Below are positions 8,389 through 16,607 of a stretch of 64,000 nucleotides of DNA, piece by piece. Where the stretch lies: contig JADKCK010000009.1 of assembly GCA_016718845.1 (NCBI GenBank), positions 62,001 through 126,000 on the forward strand, written 5' to 3'. A program made the position numbers and the translations under genes. Within the stretch, counting starts at the first letter, position 1. The number at the start of each line of letters is the position of its first letter. Below the pieces are notes generated by a model. It searched no databases. It was not told where the DNA came from and was given only the letters and a program-made list of their open reading frames with translations. Origin of the DNA: Sphingobacteriales bacterium (lineage in GTDB: Bacteria; Bacteroidota; Bacteroidia; Chitinophagales; UBA2359).

Positions 8389-11238
8389 TTAGTAGCCAAA
8401 AATCTCATCTAGTGTTACCTCTTTAAAGTCGCCCAACGATTTTAGGTATTCCATGTCTAGTTTATCTCGGTTGCCCATTACCATAATAATAAAGTTTTTA
8501 CCGCTAATATTTTGTTGGTAAAAGTTGGCTAAATCATCAAAGGACATGGTTTGTACTTTGGCGTAGGTATCTTTTCGGGTGTCGTAGTTAATACCAAGGT
8601 CTTTGGCGGCAAGATAGCTAAAAAACTTGCGAGCTTTGGTAATTCGTTCGCTTTCGAGTTGTTTTAGCAACGACAAGCGCGAGCCTTCGAACTGTTTGTC
8701 GGCACGCGGCATTGTTACTAACAATTGGCGCATGGCAGTAGTGGCATCTTTCATTTTGTCGGCTTGTGTACCAACAAAAGCACCGGTGTAGTTCGAGCGG
8801 TCTAGTTTGTCGGGGGTATCGTAGTAGGCAAAGGCACTGTATGCCAAGGCGCGCGATTCGCGTATTTCTTGAAACACGATAGAGCTTAATCCGCCACCAA
8901 AATACTCGCCAAACATAGCGGCATAAGGCAACAAATTGGTGTTGTAGGCTCCGCCTTTTGATAGCATATATATTTGCGATTGTACCATGTCGTAGTTAGC
9001 AAACAATACGCGGGGTTTATCGGTAGGTTGCTCGGTGTAGATGGTGGTAGCGGGGTAGTTTTGGAGATTTTTGGGTGGTTTGTGGTATTTTTTGATGATT
9101 TTTGCCGCTGCTTTTGCATCTTTGCTGCCATAATAAAAAATGCTGTGTTTGTAGCCATTCAGCGATTTAATCAAATCTACCAACTCTTGGGCGGTAATGG
9201 CTTTCAGTTCTGTTTCGGATAAGATATTGGTAACGGGCGATTTGCTGCCGTATTGCCCATAGTTATACAGGGCAGAGAAGATGCGGTTTTTGTCTTTTTT
9301 GGCATCAGCCCGCGATTTAAGCACATCGTCAATAACCGCTTCAAGGGCTTCTTCGTTGGGTTGGGCATTGGCAAGCAAATGTTCAAATAGTTTTACGCCT
9401 TCGTCCAACGATTCTTCTAATCCGCGAAGCACCACATACATACGGTCGCCTTGTGTAGATACATCAAAACTTAAACCCAGTTTGTAAAACTCTTGTTGTA
9501 GTTGTTCGGCGGTGTATTTGTTAGTGCCAAGATACTGCAAATAATTGGTTGCCAAGCCCAATTTACGGTTGTTGTTGGTGCCCATATCTAGCACATAATA
9601 TAGGGCAAAGGTAGGGTTTATTTCGTTTTTGATGTAAAAATAGGGTATTTTGCCAATTTTTGAGTGATGGATATCTTTCTCAAAATCCAAAAACTCGGGT
9701 TTTAGGCGCATTTCGGACATTTGGTCAAACTGCTTGGCAAAGTCCGATTGTGCTTCGCGATTTAGTGCTACGGGTGTAATTTGTGGTTTGGGTATTTTGG
9801 TAGCGGTGGCATCTTCGCCCTGTTTTTTGTATACTACTACGTAGTTGTTTTTAAATCGGCGATTTACAAAATCTACCACATCGGCTTTGGTAATTTTGTC
9901 GAGTTCGTCTAGTTCGCGTGTTTTTTTGTCCCAGGGTGTTTGGGTAATAAAGGCATCAACCATAGCAGCGGCGCGTCCGCCATTGGTTTCGTTGCTTTTT
10001 AGTTGTTTAAGTTTAAAATCTTTGATAACGGCTTTTATCAACCAATCGTCGAATTGTCCTTTTTTTAACAAATCTATTTGTTCAAGCAACAAAGCCTGTA
10101 CTTCTTCGAGCGATTGCCCTTGGCGCGGTTTGCCATAAAGGTTAAACATCGAGTAGTCGTTCATGGTAGCCAAATAGGTGTAGCCGTCTAATATTTTTTG
10201 TTTTTGTAGCAAGTTTAAATCCATGATACCAGCTTGTCCGTTTTGGAGTAAGCCGTCCATGAGTGGTAAAAATTTGCTATCCTCCGAGTTAGCCCCATCA
10301 AACCTAAAAGCTATGTTTAAAAATTCGGCATCTTTACCTATCACAGTAGTGTTAATAGGTTGGGTGATATCGGCTTCGCGTTTGTAGTTGGGGGTAGCAA
10401 GGGGTTTGGTTTGCCATTTACCAAAATATTTGTCAATCAATTGTATGGTTTGCGAGGGGTCAATATCGCCCGACATACAAATTGCCACATTGTTGGGTAT
10501 ATAATATTGGCTAAAATAGTTGTTTATAGCCACCATCGAAGGGTTTTTGAGGTGTTCGCCCAAGCCAATGGTGCTAATGCCGTAGGGGTGTTGCGGAAAC
10601 AAGGCGCTTAGGGTTGCTTCGTATACTTTGCTACGGTCGCGGTCTTTGCCCATGTTGTATTCTTCGTAAACGGCTTCAAGTTCGGTGTGGAAAAGGCGCA
10701 GCACCAATTGGTTAAATCGCTCCGATTCGACGAACAACCATTTTTCTATTTCGGTGGCGGGTATGTCGTTTACGTACACGGTTTCGTCGGTTGATGTGTA
10801 GGCGTTTGTACCTTTTGCTCCCAAAGAGGTAATCATTTTGTCGTATTCGTTGGGTATGGCATATTTTGCTGCCAACGACGATACTGAGTCGATTTGGGCA
10901 TACAAGCGTGTTTTTTTTGCGGGGTCGGTTTCGCGTTTATGGGCTTCGTATAGGTCGGATATTTGTTGTAACAGCTTTTTCTCTTCGTCCCAGTTCGACG
11001 AGCCAATTTTGCTGGTGCCTTTAAACACCATGTGTTCGAGGTAGTGAGCCAAGCCGGTGTTTTCGCGCGGGTCGTTTTTCGAGCCTGTACGCACGGCAAT
11101 GTTGGTTTGCACACGTGGTTCGTCTTTGTTTACCGATAGGTAAATTTTTAAACCATTGTTTAGTGTGTAGATACGTGTTTGTGTGGGGTCGTTTTTGGCA
11201 TACTCGTATTGATATTTGCCATCGGTGGCGCTTATCAT
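8389..11238 (-). CDS. M16 (pitrilysin/insulinase) zinc metallopeptidase
   Basis: This 949-residue two-lobed M16 peptidase would degrade peptides in the periplasm or outside the cell. The inverted zinc motif HYLEH is at residues 65-69 (GLAHYLEHMVFKGTS) and the third ligand is likely in LEAVYEEYNMGKDR. The C-terminal lobe has the conserved block FGGGLSSIVFQEIRESRALAY. Upstream, a separate frame from 11306 reads MKLFSKLLLLFVS and then stops, while the frame just before residue 1 reads LIPRRSIQAQ. So the original start with a signal peptide was probably at 11306, and a one-base indel near 11268 cut it off. The catalytic body is intact. Confidence 0.9.
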   Translation of the reverse strand: MISATDGKYQYEYAKNDPTQTRIYTLNNGLKIYLSVNKDEPRVQTNIAVRTGSKNDPRENTGLAHYLEHMVFKGTSKIGSSNWDEEKKLLQQISDLYEAHKRETDPAKKTRLYAQIDSVSSLAAKYAIPNEYDKMITSLGAKGTNAYTSTDETVYVNDIPATEIEKWLFVESERFNQLVLRLFHTELEAVYEEYNMGKDRDRSKVYEATLSALFPQHPYGISTIGLGEHLKNPSMVAINNYFSQYYIPNNVAICMSGDIDPSQTIQLIDKYFGKWQTKPLATPNYKREADITQPINTTVIGKDAEFLNIAFRFDGANSEDSKFLPLMDGLLQNGQAGIMDLNLLQKQKILDGYTYLATMNDYSMFNLYGKPRQGQSLEEVQALLLEQIDLLKKGQFDDWLIKAVIKDFKLKQLKSNETNGGRAAAMVDAFITQTPWDKKTRELDELDKITKADVVDFVNRRFKNNYVVVYKKQGEDATATKIPKPQITPVALNREAQSDFAKQFDQMSEMRLKPEFLDFEKDIHHSKIGKIPYFYIKNEINPTFALYYVLDMGTNNNRKLGLATNYLQYLGTNKYTAEQLQQEFYKLGLSFDVSTQGDRMYVVLRGLEESLDEGVKLFEHLLANAQPNEEALEAVIDDVLKSRADAKKDKNRIFSALYNYGQYGSKSPVTNILSETELKAITAQELVDLIKSLNGYKHSIFYYGSKDAKAAAKIIKKYHKPPKNLQNYPATTIYTEQPTDKPRVLFANYDMVQSQIYMLSKGGAYNTNLLPYAAMFGEYFGGGLSSIVFQEIRESRALAYSAFAYYDTPDKLDRSNYTGAFVGTQADKMKDATTAMRQLLVTMPRADKQFEGSRLSLLKQLESERITKARKFFSYLAAKDLGINYDTRKDTYAKVQTMSFDDLANFYQQNISGKNFIIMVMGNRDKLDMEYLKSLGDFKEVTLDEIFGY

Positions 11239-11410
11239 TTGTGCTTGTATAGACCTCCTAGGTATCAGCTAACAAACAAAAGTAATAGTTTAGAAAATAG
11301 TTTCATTTTTGTAAAAGTAATTTTATCGTTGTGTTAATTAGGCACAAAGATAGCTAATTTATTAACCGAAATGGTTTTGTTAATGCTTTTTAACAAAAAA
11401 GTGTGCGAGA

Positions 11411-11512
11411 TGTGGCGAAATGGTGAAGTGGTGAAGGAGTGAAATGGTGAAGTGGCGAAGGAGTGAAGGAGTGAAAAGAGTGAAATGGCGAAGGAGTGAA
11501 AAGAGTGAAATG
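11411..11512. repeat. Minisatellite of gaaatggtgaagtgg type
   Basis: Imperfect tandem units such as gaaatggtgaagtggcgaag and gagtgaaaagagtgaaatgg. Part of the unit (gtgaagtggcg) is the inverse complement of short repeats at 52182-52225. No gene lies between 11307 and 12128 apart from the repeat and integrase remnant listed separately. Confidence 0.7.
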
Positions 11513-11774
11513 ACTTTAAATAGTACGCAGATTATTTATGATGATTATAATGAGGGTAGATGATTTTTTCAAAAAAGTAGTTGGCGCAAAATTTGAAAAT
11601 AAAGACATTAAAAACGTGTAAAACGTAAATAGTCTGTTTTGCGCATAAAACGCAAATAATGCTGATACAACGCAAACTAACGCGCCATTTGTCCAAATAT
11701 TTTTTACTCATTGCTAACCAAAGTACCGATAGGAAAACCCCGAAATTATTTTTTTTCTTTTTTTTTGAAAATCA

Positions 11775-11806
11775 TTTCTTATTTCCATTTCTTTATTCTA
11801 CCTTTG
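11775..11806 (+). promoter_or_regulatory. Promoter inside repeat copy 4
   Basis: TTTC at 11775-11778, 20 bases, TACCTTTG at 11799-11806. This fits the Bacteroidota -33/-7 pattern with one mismatch in the -33 box. It points out of the repeat towards the integrase remnant and the AlbA-type gene. Confidence 0.55.
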
Positions 11807-11856
11807 TACGACTAAAAGGCGGTAGTTAATGTAACTGACCATCGGCTGTGCCGTAG

Positions 11857-11997
11857 ACGCCATTTGGAATAATGGGAACAGATATACGCATTATTTAGGT
11901 GCTTTGGGGACATACGAGTTCCAAAACGACTGAACGTTATACGCATCTGAGTAACCGCACCATTCAGCGAGTTAAAAGTTTGTTGGATAATCTTTAA
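11857..11997 (+). pseudogene. Tyrosine recombinase C-terminal remnant
   Basis: Frame 11881-11997 reads DIRII, a TAG stop, then VLWGHTSSKTTERYTHLSNR and onward through TIQRVKSLLDNL to a real stop. This is the last helix region of a phage/XerD-type tyrosine recombinase, with the catalytic Tyr in ERYTHLS at 11938-11940. Bases just upstream (catttggaataatggg) look like a degraded HLLENG segment. The R-H-R catalytic part is absent. A second copy at 15313-15445 has the TAG at the same codon. Confidence 0.8.
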
Positions 11998-12100
11998 ACA
12001 ACACAAAATTTATAATTTAACTAAAAAATGCGGGCTTTGGTTTGTGTAAATAGTAGTTAGGCGATAACCCACAATTCAAAACAAACAGAAAAATAATTAC

Positions 12101-12108
12101 TAACTTTG
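12101..12108 (+). promoter_or_regulatory. -7 promoter element TAACTTTG
   Basis: Matches the Bacteroidota -7 consensus TAnnTTTG and lies 21 bases upstream of the likely original start codon (12129) of the AlbA-type gene. I see no good -33 box at the right spacing. Confidence 0.4.
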
Positions 12109-12177
12109 TTGACAAAATTTCATCTTAAATGAAAGATATATTATTATTAACAGATAAAGTGAGAAACACTCTAATCC

Positions 12178-13434
12178 TTGGTGAAAGCCATTTTAGAGTT
12201 TAAGTCCGCTTGGGAAGGGAGACCAGACAATAAAAAGCCACGAACAACTAAATCAATTTGTGCAGATATTGGAGAAGCATTAGTGTCATTTGCAAATGCC
12301 GATGGTGGAGCAATACTAATTGGTGTTGAAGATGATGGAACTATCACAGGTATTCCACATTCAGATGAAGATATACAAACTATGCTTAATTCTATTCATA
12401 CACATATTTATCATAACCAACAAATTCCTTTAAATAATGCAAACAAACTTGTTTTAGACAACAAGACAATTTTGTATTTTTCTGTTAATAAAGGAACTAC
12501 AATGATTTATCAACTTCCAGACGGAAGATGTGTAAGACGAAAAGATAAATCAACTATGCCTGCATCTGTTGACCAAATTCAGTTTGAAAGACAAGAAATT
12601 AAATCACGGGAGTATGATAGTCAATTTGTAGATGGAGCAATGGTAACAGACTTAGATGTTAAACTACTTCAAGGTATTGCAGACCAGTATATTAAAGGTT
12701 TGAGTATTGAGAGATACTTACAACAAATTGGACTTGCGGAGTATGCCCAAAATGGACTTAGACTAAAACGAGCAACCTTGCTACTTTTTGCGGTGGACAT
12801 AAATAGGTGGCATCCAAGGTGCCAAGTGCGATTCTTAAAAGTGAATGGCAACACGCTCGATGCTGCGCCAAACTACAATGTAATTACTGACGACTTAGTT
12901 ACTGGTAATATTTTTGAACTAGTTATTAAATCGTGGGAACACCTGCGTTCGTATTTAGCATATAAAACTGAATTTGGTGCGAATTCGCAGTTTGAACAAA
13001 AGTACATTTATCCAGAAGATGCTGTCCGTGAAGCAATACTTAATGCAATTGCACATAGGGATTATAGTATTGCTAATGCAATTGAAATATATATATTTAA
13101 CGACAGGATGGAAATAAAAAGTCCAGGTGCTTTAATTTCAACGCTGACCATCAAAAATTTGTATGAATTAGAAGGCTCTCACGAATCAAGAAATTCACTC
13201 ATTGCGAGAGTATTGAGAGAAAACAAATTGATGCGAGAACTTGGAGAAGGAATGAAAAGAATTTTTAGTTTAATGCAAGAACAAGAACTTCAAAAGCCTG
13301 AACTGTATTCCAATGGACTTTGGTTCCGAGTTACTTTATCCAATAAAACAATTTTCAACACTAAACAAGTAGAATGGTTGCAACAATTTGATAAATACAA
13401 TTTAACAAAAATCAAAAGCAAATTATCTTATTAG
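12178..13434 (+). CDS. AlbA/Schlafen-type ATP-binding protein
   Basis: The open frame carries two domains. Residues about 5-130 form the AlbA_2/Schlafen-like DNA-binding domain (FKSAWEGRPDNKKPR, ADIGEALVSFANADGGAILI, GVEDDGTITGIP). The C-terminal part is a HATPase_c_4 region with REAILNAIAHRDYS and NDRMEIKSPGAL, as in RecG-like putative transcriptional regulators. The frame opens with a non-ATG codon. Upstream, 12129 starts MKDILLLTDKVRNTLILGES followed by HFR, which would join to FKSAWEG if a small indel near 12196 were repaired; so the true start is probably 12129. Schlafen-domain proteins include stress and anti-phage factors, but no function is shown here. Confidence 0.8.
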   Translation: MVKAILEFKSAWEGRPDNKKPRTTKSICADIGEALVSFANADGGAILIGVEDDGTITGIPHSDEDIQTMLNSIHTHIYHNQQIPLNNANKLVLDNKTILYFSVNKGTTMIYQLPDGRCVRRKDKSTMPASVDQIQFERQEIKSREYDSQFVDGAMVTDLDVKLLQGIADQYIKGLSIERYLQQIGLAEYAQNGLRLKRATLLLFAVDINRWHPRCQVRFLKVNGNTLDAAPNYNVITDDLVTGNIFELVIKSWEHLRSYLAYKTEFGANSQFEQKYIYPEDAVREAILNAIAHRDYSIANAIEIYIFNDRMEIKSPGALISTLTIKNLYELEGSHESRNSLIARVLRENKLMRELGEGMKRIFSLMQEQELQKPELYSNGLWFRVTLSNKTIFNTKQVEWLQQFDKYNLTKIKSKLSY

Positions 13435-13648
13435 GGCTTGGAGATAAAAGAGTTTAACGCCAAACAATATATTCAAAGCAATGAATATAAGTAACACTGA
13501 AACAGAAAAATTCACGCAAGAAGTTACTGTTTTGCGAAATTATGGAATCCTTATCGAACTTATGACTTCACAACAAGCCTATAAGCTTGCAAAGAAATCA
13601 AATAAAAGTAAAAAGGACATCCCAAGATACAAAGTAAAAACACCATAA
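13435..13648 (+). pseudogene. Broken C-terminal winged-helix tail of AlbA-type protein
   Basis: Past the stop at 13434, different frames give QIILLGLGDK, then EFNAKQYIQSNEY, then from 13481 MNISNTETEKFTQEVTVLRN and on to DIPRYKVKTP with a TAA at 13646-13648. In order they spell the winged-helix ending common to AlbA_2/HATPase proteins (KEFNAKQYI, VTVLRNYGILIE). At least two to three small indels separate the pieces. The 55-residue open frame at 13481-13648 is therefore probably not a separate gene. Confidence 0.65.
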
Positions 13649-13655
13649 AACCATC

Positions 13656-13785
13656 GCCTAACATACAATATGCGATAATTGCGGGCTTTTATGGTAGGTT
13701 GAAACATTGTGCAAGAAAGAAACATTTGTGCAACTTTGAAACGATAGTGCCTTGAAATCCCGCAACATACGCATATTGTTTTGTT
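13656..13785. repeat. Long palindrome, attC-like
   Basis: The left arm gcctaacatacaatatgcga continues taattgcggg. The right arm (13759-13785) reads cccgcaacatacgcatattg then ttttgtt. Cores cccgcaa and cgcatattgt are perfect complements of the left arm. The left end GCCTAAC matches the integron R-box RYYYAAC; the right end does not match GTTRRRY. It starts 8 bases after the last stop of the AlbA-type gene, as cassette sites do. Confidence 0.55.
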
Positions 13786-13916
13786 CTATATTACTGATAC
13801 GCAACAAAGTTTTTAAATTACATACTTATAACCGTTTTTATAACACTTGTAATTCGATTACAACAAATAAGCAAATTTGAGTAAATTTGTAAAGCTATCT
13901 AGTAGATATTCAGCTT

Positions 13917-14077
13917 AATAGTGTCGGGTAAAAAGTGGTATTTTAAGCTCCGTTAGGGGCGTAATATGGGTAGACGTAATGTTCGAAAATCGTATTTTCA
14001 GCCCCGTTAGGGGTGTAATATGGTTATTTATCAATGAAAAAGCAAAACCAACCCCCAAATGTATACCCGACAGTATT
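13917..14077. repeat. REP-like doublet inside a 14-bp inverted repeat
   Basis: Two copies of a short palindromic unit, agctccgttaggggcgtaat (from 13946) and agccccgttaggggtgtaat (from 14000), about 54 bases apart. They are enclosed by aatagtgtcgggta (13917-13930) and its near-perfect inverse complement tacccgacagtatt (14064-14077). This looks like a small REP/BIME-type element. Nothing else is seen between 13786 and 14131. Confidence 0.65.
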
Positions 14078-14131
14078 AATTTGAATGACTACTAGTTATA
14101 AATTCTACAATAACTATCAAAAATTTATGGT

Positions 14132-14946
14132 ATGGCAGAAAGAGGGATAAAATACGGAAATGATTTTTCCGAGAAATAAAAAGTAATGATTCGAAAGTAA
14201 ATTACAATGCTTATTATTGGGATTTATGGATAGCACTAATTCTTACTAATAAATTTGATAATAACTGGGATGCTTTGATTAGTGCTATTAAATCAAATAA
14301 ATCTTATCCTAGCGATAAATATATGGCAATTTCAAATCATATAAAAAATTTGAATAAGGAGTTGACTAATTTAGGATTTGATGCAAGCGATATTTTAGCT
14401 GATGTAGATGCTGATTTCTTGAAAAAACAAAATCTCAAAGCAAAGAAAAAAGTTTTGGATTTAGATTTTCAAAACAGCGAAAAAACCGAATGGATGATTA
14501 ATACACCAAAAAAACTATTGTATGAAAAAGCTCTAAATGGTAATTGGTATAATTTTTCTGTAAATCCTACACAATTTGCAACAGAACTTGAAACAAAATT
14601 TAAAAAAACAGATTATTATCGCAAAGGTGAGACACATAAACTTGAAGATAAATTACAAGCCTTTTTAAATAAAAATACTAAAACAGCAAATAATGCTAAA
14701 TTAATTGCTGTTTATAGGGCTTTTCTGTCGGTAGTTATTACAAAAATGGACATGATAGACGATTCTTATGGTGTTATAGGAAGCATGTATCAAGAAGTGT
14801 TTGAGTTATACCTAAATATTGACAGACAGGAACTTAATATGCCACCTGACGTATTCTTGTTAGATATATTAGAATTGATTATTTGGGAAGATTATGGAGG
14901 AATTGATGTTTATGAAACAATTTTTTCGAAAATTATCACCAAATGA
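14132..14946 (+). pseudogene. Unknown protein, frameshift near start
   Basis: I do not recognise this family. The start at 14132 reads MAERGIKYGNDFSEK then stops. Another frame continues SNDSKVNYNAYYWDLWIALI and then an open frame of 223 residues to 14946, so an indel near 14175 separates them; joined length is about 271. The protein is lysine- and asparagine-rich and soluble, with no signal peptide or membrane segment. Strong A/T bias in codon use matches an accessory region. A small gene overlaps its 3' end. Confidence 0.5.
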
Positions 14947-15084
14947 AGTAATAATTGTAGAATCTATTTTGAGAGATGAGGTAGACGTGATTTAGCGTTA
15001 CAGGTGTTTGAGGCATGTTTAGTTGCTGGTAACCACTACAACTTTCTGAAAGAAAAGTATGAAAAACTAAAAAACCAGATCTAA
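14912..15084 (+). pseudogene. Small unknown protein, frameshifted
   Basis: The frame from ATG 14912 reads MKQFFRKLSPNEVIIVESIL RDEV and stops; one base further the sequence continues RRDLALQVFEACLVAGNHYN and FLKEKYEKLKNQI to a TAA at 15082-15084. Joined it is about 57 residues, helical and basic. It overlaps the end of the preceding gene and has a ggagga ribosome-binding-like sequence about 13-18 bases upstream. No family is recognised. Confidence 0.45.
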
Positions 15085-15228
15085 AATAAAATTAAAAACA
15101 TGTAAAAACTCACGTTCTATGATACGCAAACTAACGCGCCATTTTTCCAAATATTTTTTACTCATTGCTAACCAAAGTACCGATAGGAAAACCCCGAAAT
15201 TATTTTTTTTCTTTTTTTTTGAAAATCA

Positions 15229-15260
15229 TTTCTTATTTCCATTTCTTTATTTTACCTTTG
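15229..15260 (+). promoter_or_regulatory. Promoter inside repeat copy 5
   Basis: TTTC at 15229-15232, 20 bases, TACCTTTG at 15253-15260, the same arrangement as in copy 4. It points towards the zinc-ribbon gene pair. Confidence 0.55.
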
Positions 15261-15312
15261 CAGCTCTAAACATTAGCAACTAATGTAACTGACCGTCGGC
15301 TGTGCCGTAGAC

Positions 15313-15445
15313 GCCATTTGGAATAATGGGAACGGATATACGCATTATTTAGGTGCTTTGGGGACATACGAGTTCCAAAACGACTGAACGTTATACGCAT
15401 CTGAGTAACCGCACAATTCAGCCGATTAAAAAGTTTGTTGGATAA
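15313..15445 (+). pseudogene. Tyrosine recombinase C-terminal remnant, second copy
   Basis: Same reading as 11857-11997: DIRII, TAG at 15350-15352, VLWGHTSSKTTERYTHLSNR, TIQ. The end then diverges to PIKKFVG and stops at 15443-15445. The shared TAG shows that the gene was already dead, or recoded at this codon, before the segment was duplicated. Confidence 0.75.
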
Positions 15446-15520
15446 AAAATTTCTAATTTAACTAAAAAATGCGGGCTTTGGTTTTGTAAATGGTAGTTAT
15501 GGGCAAGCATAAAAAAAACA

Positions 15521-16068
15521 ATGAGTAAAAAAACAATATCATTTGGACTTGCCAGAATTGTGGAGATAGATATGGTTTAACTCTTTATCGCTCGATATGG
15601 GGAGAAATTCCTGAGAATAGAAGTATCGTAATGAATGACACAATCAACTCAACTACTTGTCCTAATTGCGGTAGGTCCTCAAAATTGCTTTATCCACTTC
15701 TTTATACCCATAAAAACCCTGACTTTGCTGTATGGTGGGAACCTATTTACGATAAAAGTATTGACGAAGAAAAAAAAATATATGGCAACTTGCCCGGAAT
15801 ACCAGACTATTTAATAAATGCCCCAAGATATAAAGATTGGGAAGAATTTAAAAGTGCAATCTTAAAATTTGAGTCTGAAACACAGAAACAGCCTGACATT
15901 AATAGGCTAAAAGAAATAGACTTACATATAAAACATATAATACAAGAAAAAATCGACCCAATTCCAAAGAAAAAGTGGATGTTTAGGCAGTTTATTGCTT
16001 TTAACTATACTTCTCGGACTAACAATAACTATTTTAACAATACTTTAAATTCAATAATTTATGAGTAA
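15521..16068 (+). pseudogene. CpXC-like zinc-ribbon protein, frameshift near start
   Basis: The main open part (15631-16068) has 145 residues. The same frame extends upstream to about 15543 with WTCQNCGDRYGLTLYRSIWG, followed by STTCPNCGRSSKLLYPLLYT. The two CxxC pairs make a zinc ribbon and resemble the CpXC domain, whose function is unknown. An ATG at 15521 (MSKKTI) is one indel away from this frame. The C-terminal half is charged and helical. It overlaps the next gene by 8 bases, so the two form an operon just downstream of repeat copy 5. Confidence 0.55.
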
Positions 16069-16414
16069 TATTATAAACATTTATTCAAGTGACAAGAGAA
16101 TAATTGGTCAAGTTGATCTTGAAACAAAAAGTATTCAAATTGACCAAAAAAATCAAACTCAAGAAACTCTACCTCAAGCTTATGCAATTCATTTTCTAAT
16201 TAGCAATTTTGATACTGAGATAGTAAAAAGTGGAATTCTGAGGTTTAACGGATTAATTAATTTATCGCTGTTAATTGCTCGACAAGTAATAATTCAGCGA
16301 GGATCCGCAGGCAGTCTAAAGTTTCAAAACCAAAAACATGAACGATTGACAGATAACGAATACATAACAATTCTGACAAATCATTTTTTGAGCCGTGAAA
16401 ATTTTTTACAATAA
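16061..16414 (+). CDS. Unknown 117-residue partner of CpXC-like protein
   Basis: No family is recognised. The protein starts MSNIINIYSSDKRIIGQVDL and is soluble, with no signal peptide. ATG overlaps the end of the CpXC-like gene, so translation is coupled. Isoleucine- and glutamine-rich segments are notable (IARQVIIQRG). The pair sits between an integrase remnant and an attC-like element, like a two-gene cassette. Confidence 0.55.
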   Translation: MSNIINIYSSDKRIIGQVDLETKSIQIDQKNQTQETLPQAYAIHFLISNFDTEIVKSGILRFNGLINLSLLIARQVIIQRGSAGSLKFQNQKHERLTDNEYITILTNHFLSRENFLQ

Positions 16415-16428
16415 AGGAACAAGAATGC

Positions 16429-16566
16429 CAGTCCATAACAGCACCTACCCAAAAGTGGCGGTTCAATGGTTAAATGAAGCTTTGTGCTTCGTATCAAGTT
16501 CAGTACTGGCAGACAGTTTAGTGCTCCGAAATCGCCAACCGCAGCAACACGCAGACCGTTACCTGC
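16429..16566. repeat. Possible attC-like element
   Basis: Starts ccataacagcacctaccc and ends cagaccgttacctgcc, so the outer taac / gtta boxes are complementary. Inside are gtggcggtt and cgccaac, and a small hairpin gaagctttgtgcttc. Overall pairing is much weaker than in the elements at 7113 and 13656. It begins about 15 bases after the stop of the preceding gene and ends about 40 bases before the chaperone operon. Confidence 0.35.
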
Positions 16567-16607
16567 CATTTTAAGAAACAACGACAAAACGAAAAATTGA
16601 ATTATAG

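Larger units (their letters stand above)
11671..12063 (+). repeat. Dispersed repeat copy 4 plus integrase tail, long form
   Basis: This roughly 390 bp unit is repeated in direct orientation at 15125-15494. In order: cgcaaactaacgcgccattt, the AT-rich repeat core with outward promoter, the GC-rich end, the 3' tail of a tyrosine recombinase (11857-11997), and ttaactaaaaaatgcgggct ending at gtagttaggc. The last bases match the integron R-box GTTRRRY. The two copies flank the AlbA-type gene and the decayed genes after it. Confidence 0.8.
15125..15494 (+). repeat. Dispersed repeat copy 5 plus integrase tail, long form
   Basis: Direct duplicate of 11671-12063 with the same internal order. It starts cgcaaactaacgcgccattt and ends tgcgggctttggttttgtaa then atggtagtta. 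The pair encloses about 3 kb. No gene other than the remnant is seen between 15085 and 15520. Confidence 0.8.

Noticed and set aside
13481..13648. Separate 55-residue gene
   Set aside because: Its sequence completes the winged-helix tail of the AlbA-type protein, so it is a frameshifted part of that gene.
1384..16566. A classical chromosomal integron
   Set aside because: No complete IntI and no attI are present, and only some box sequences match. I keep it as a hypothesis and not as an annotation.
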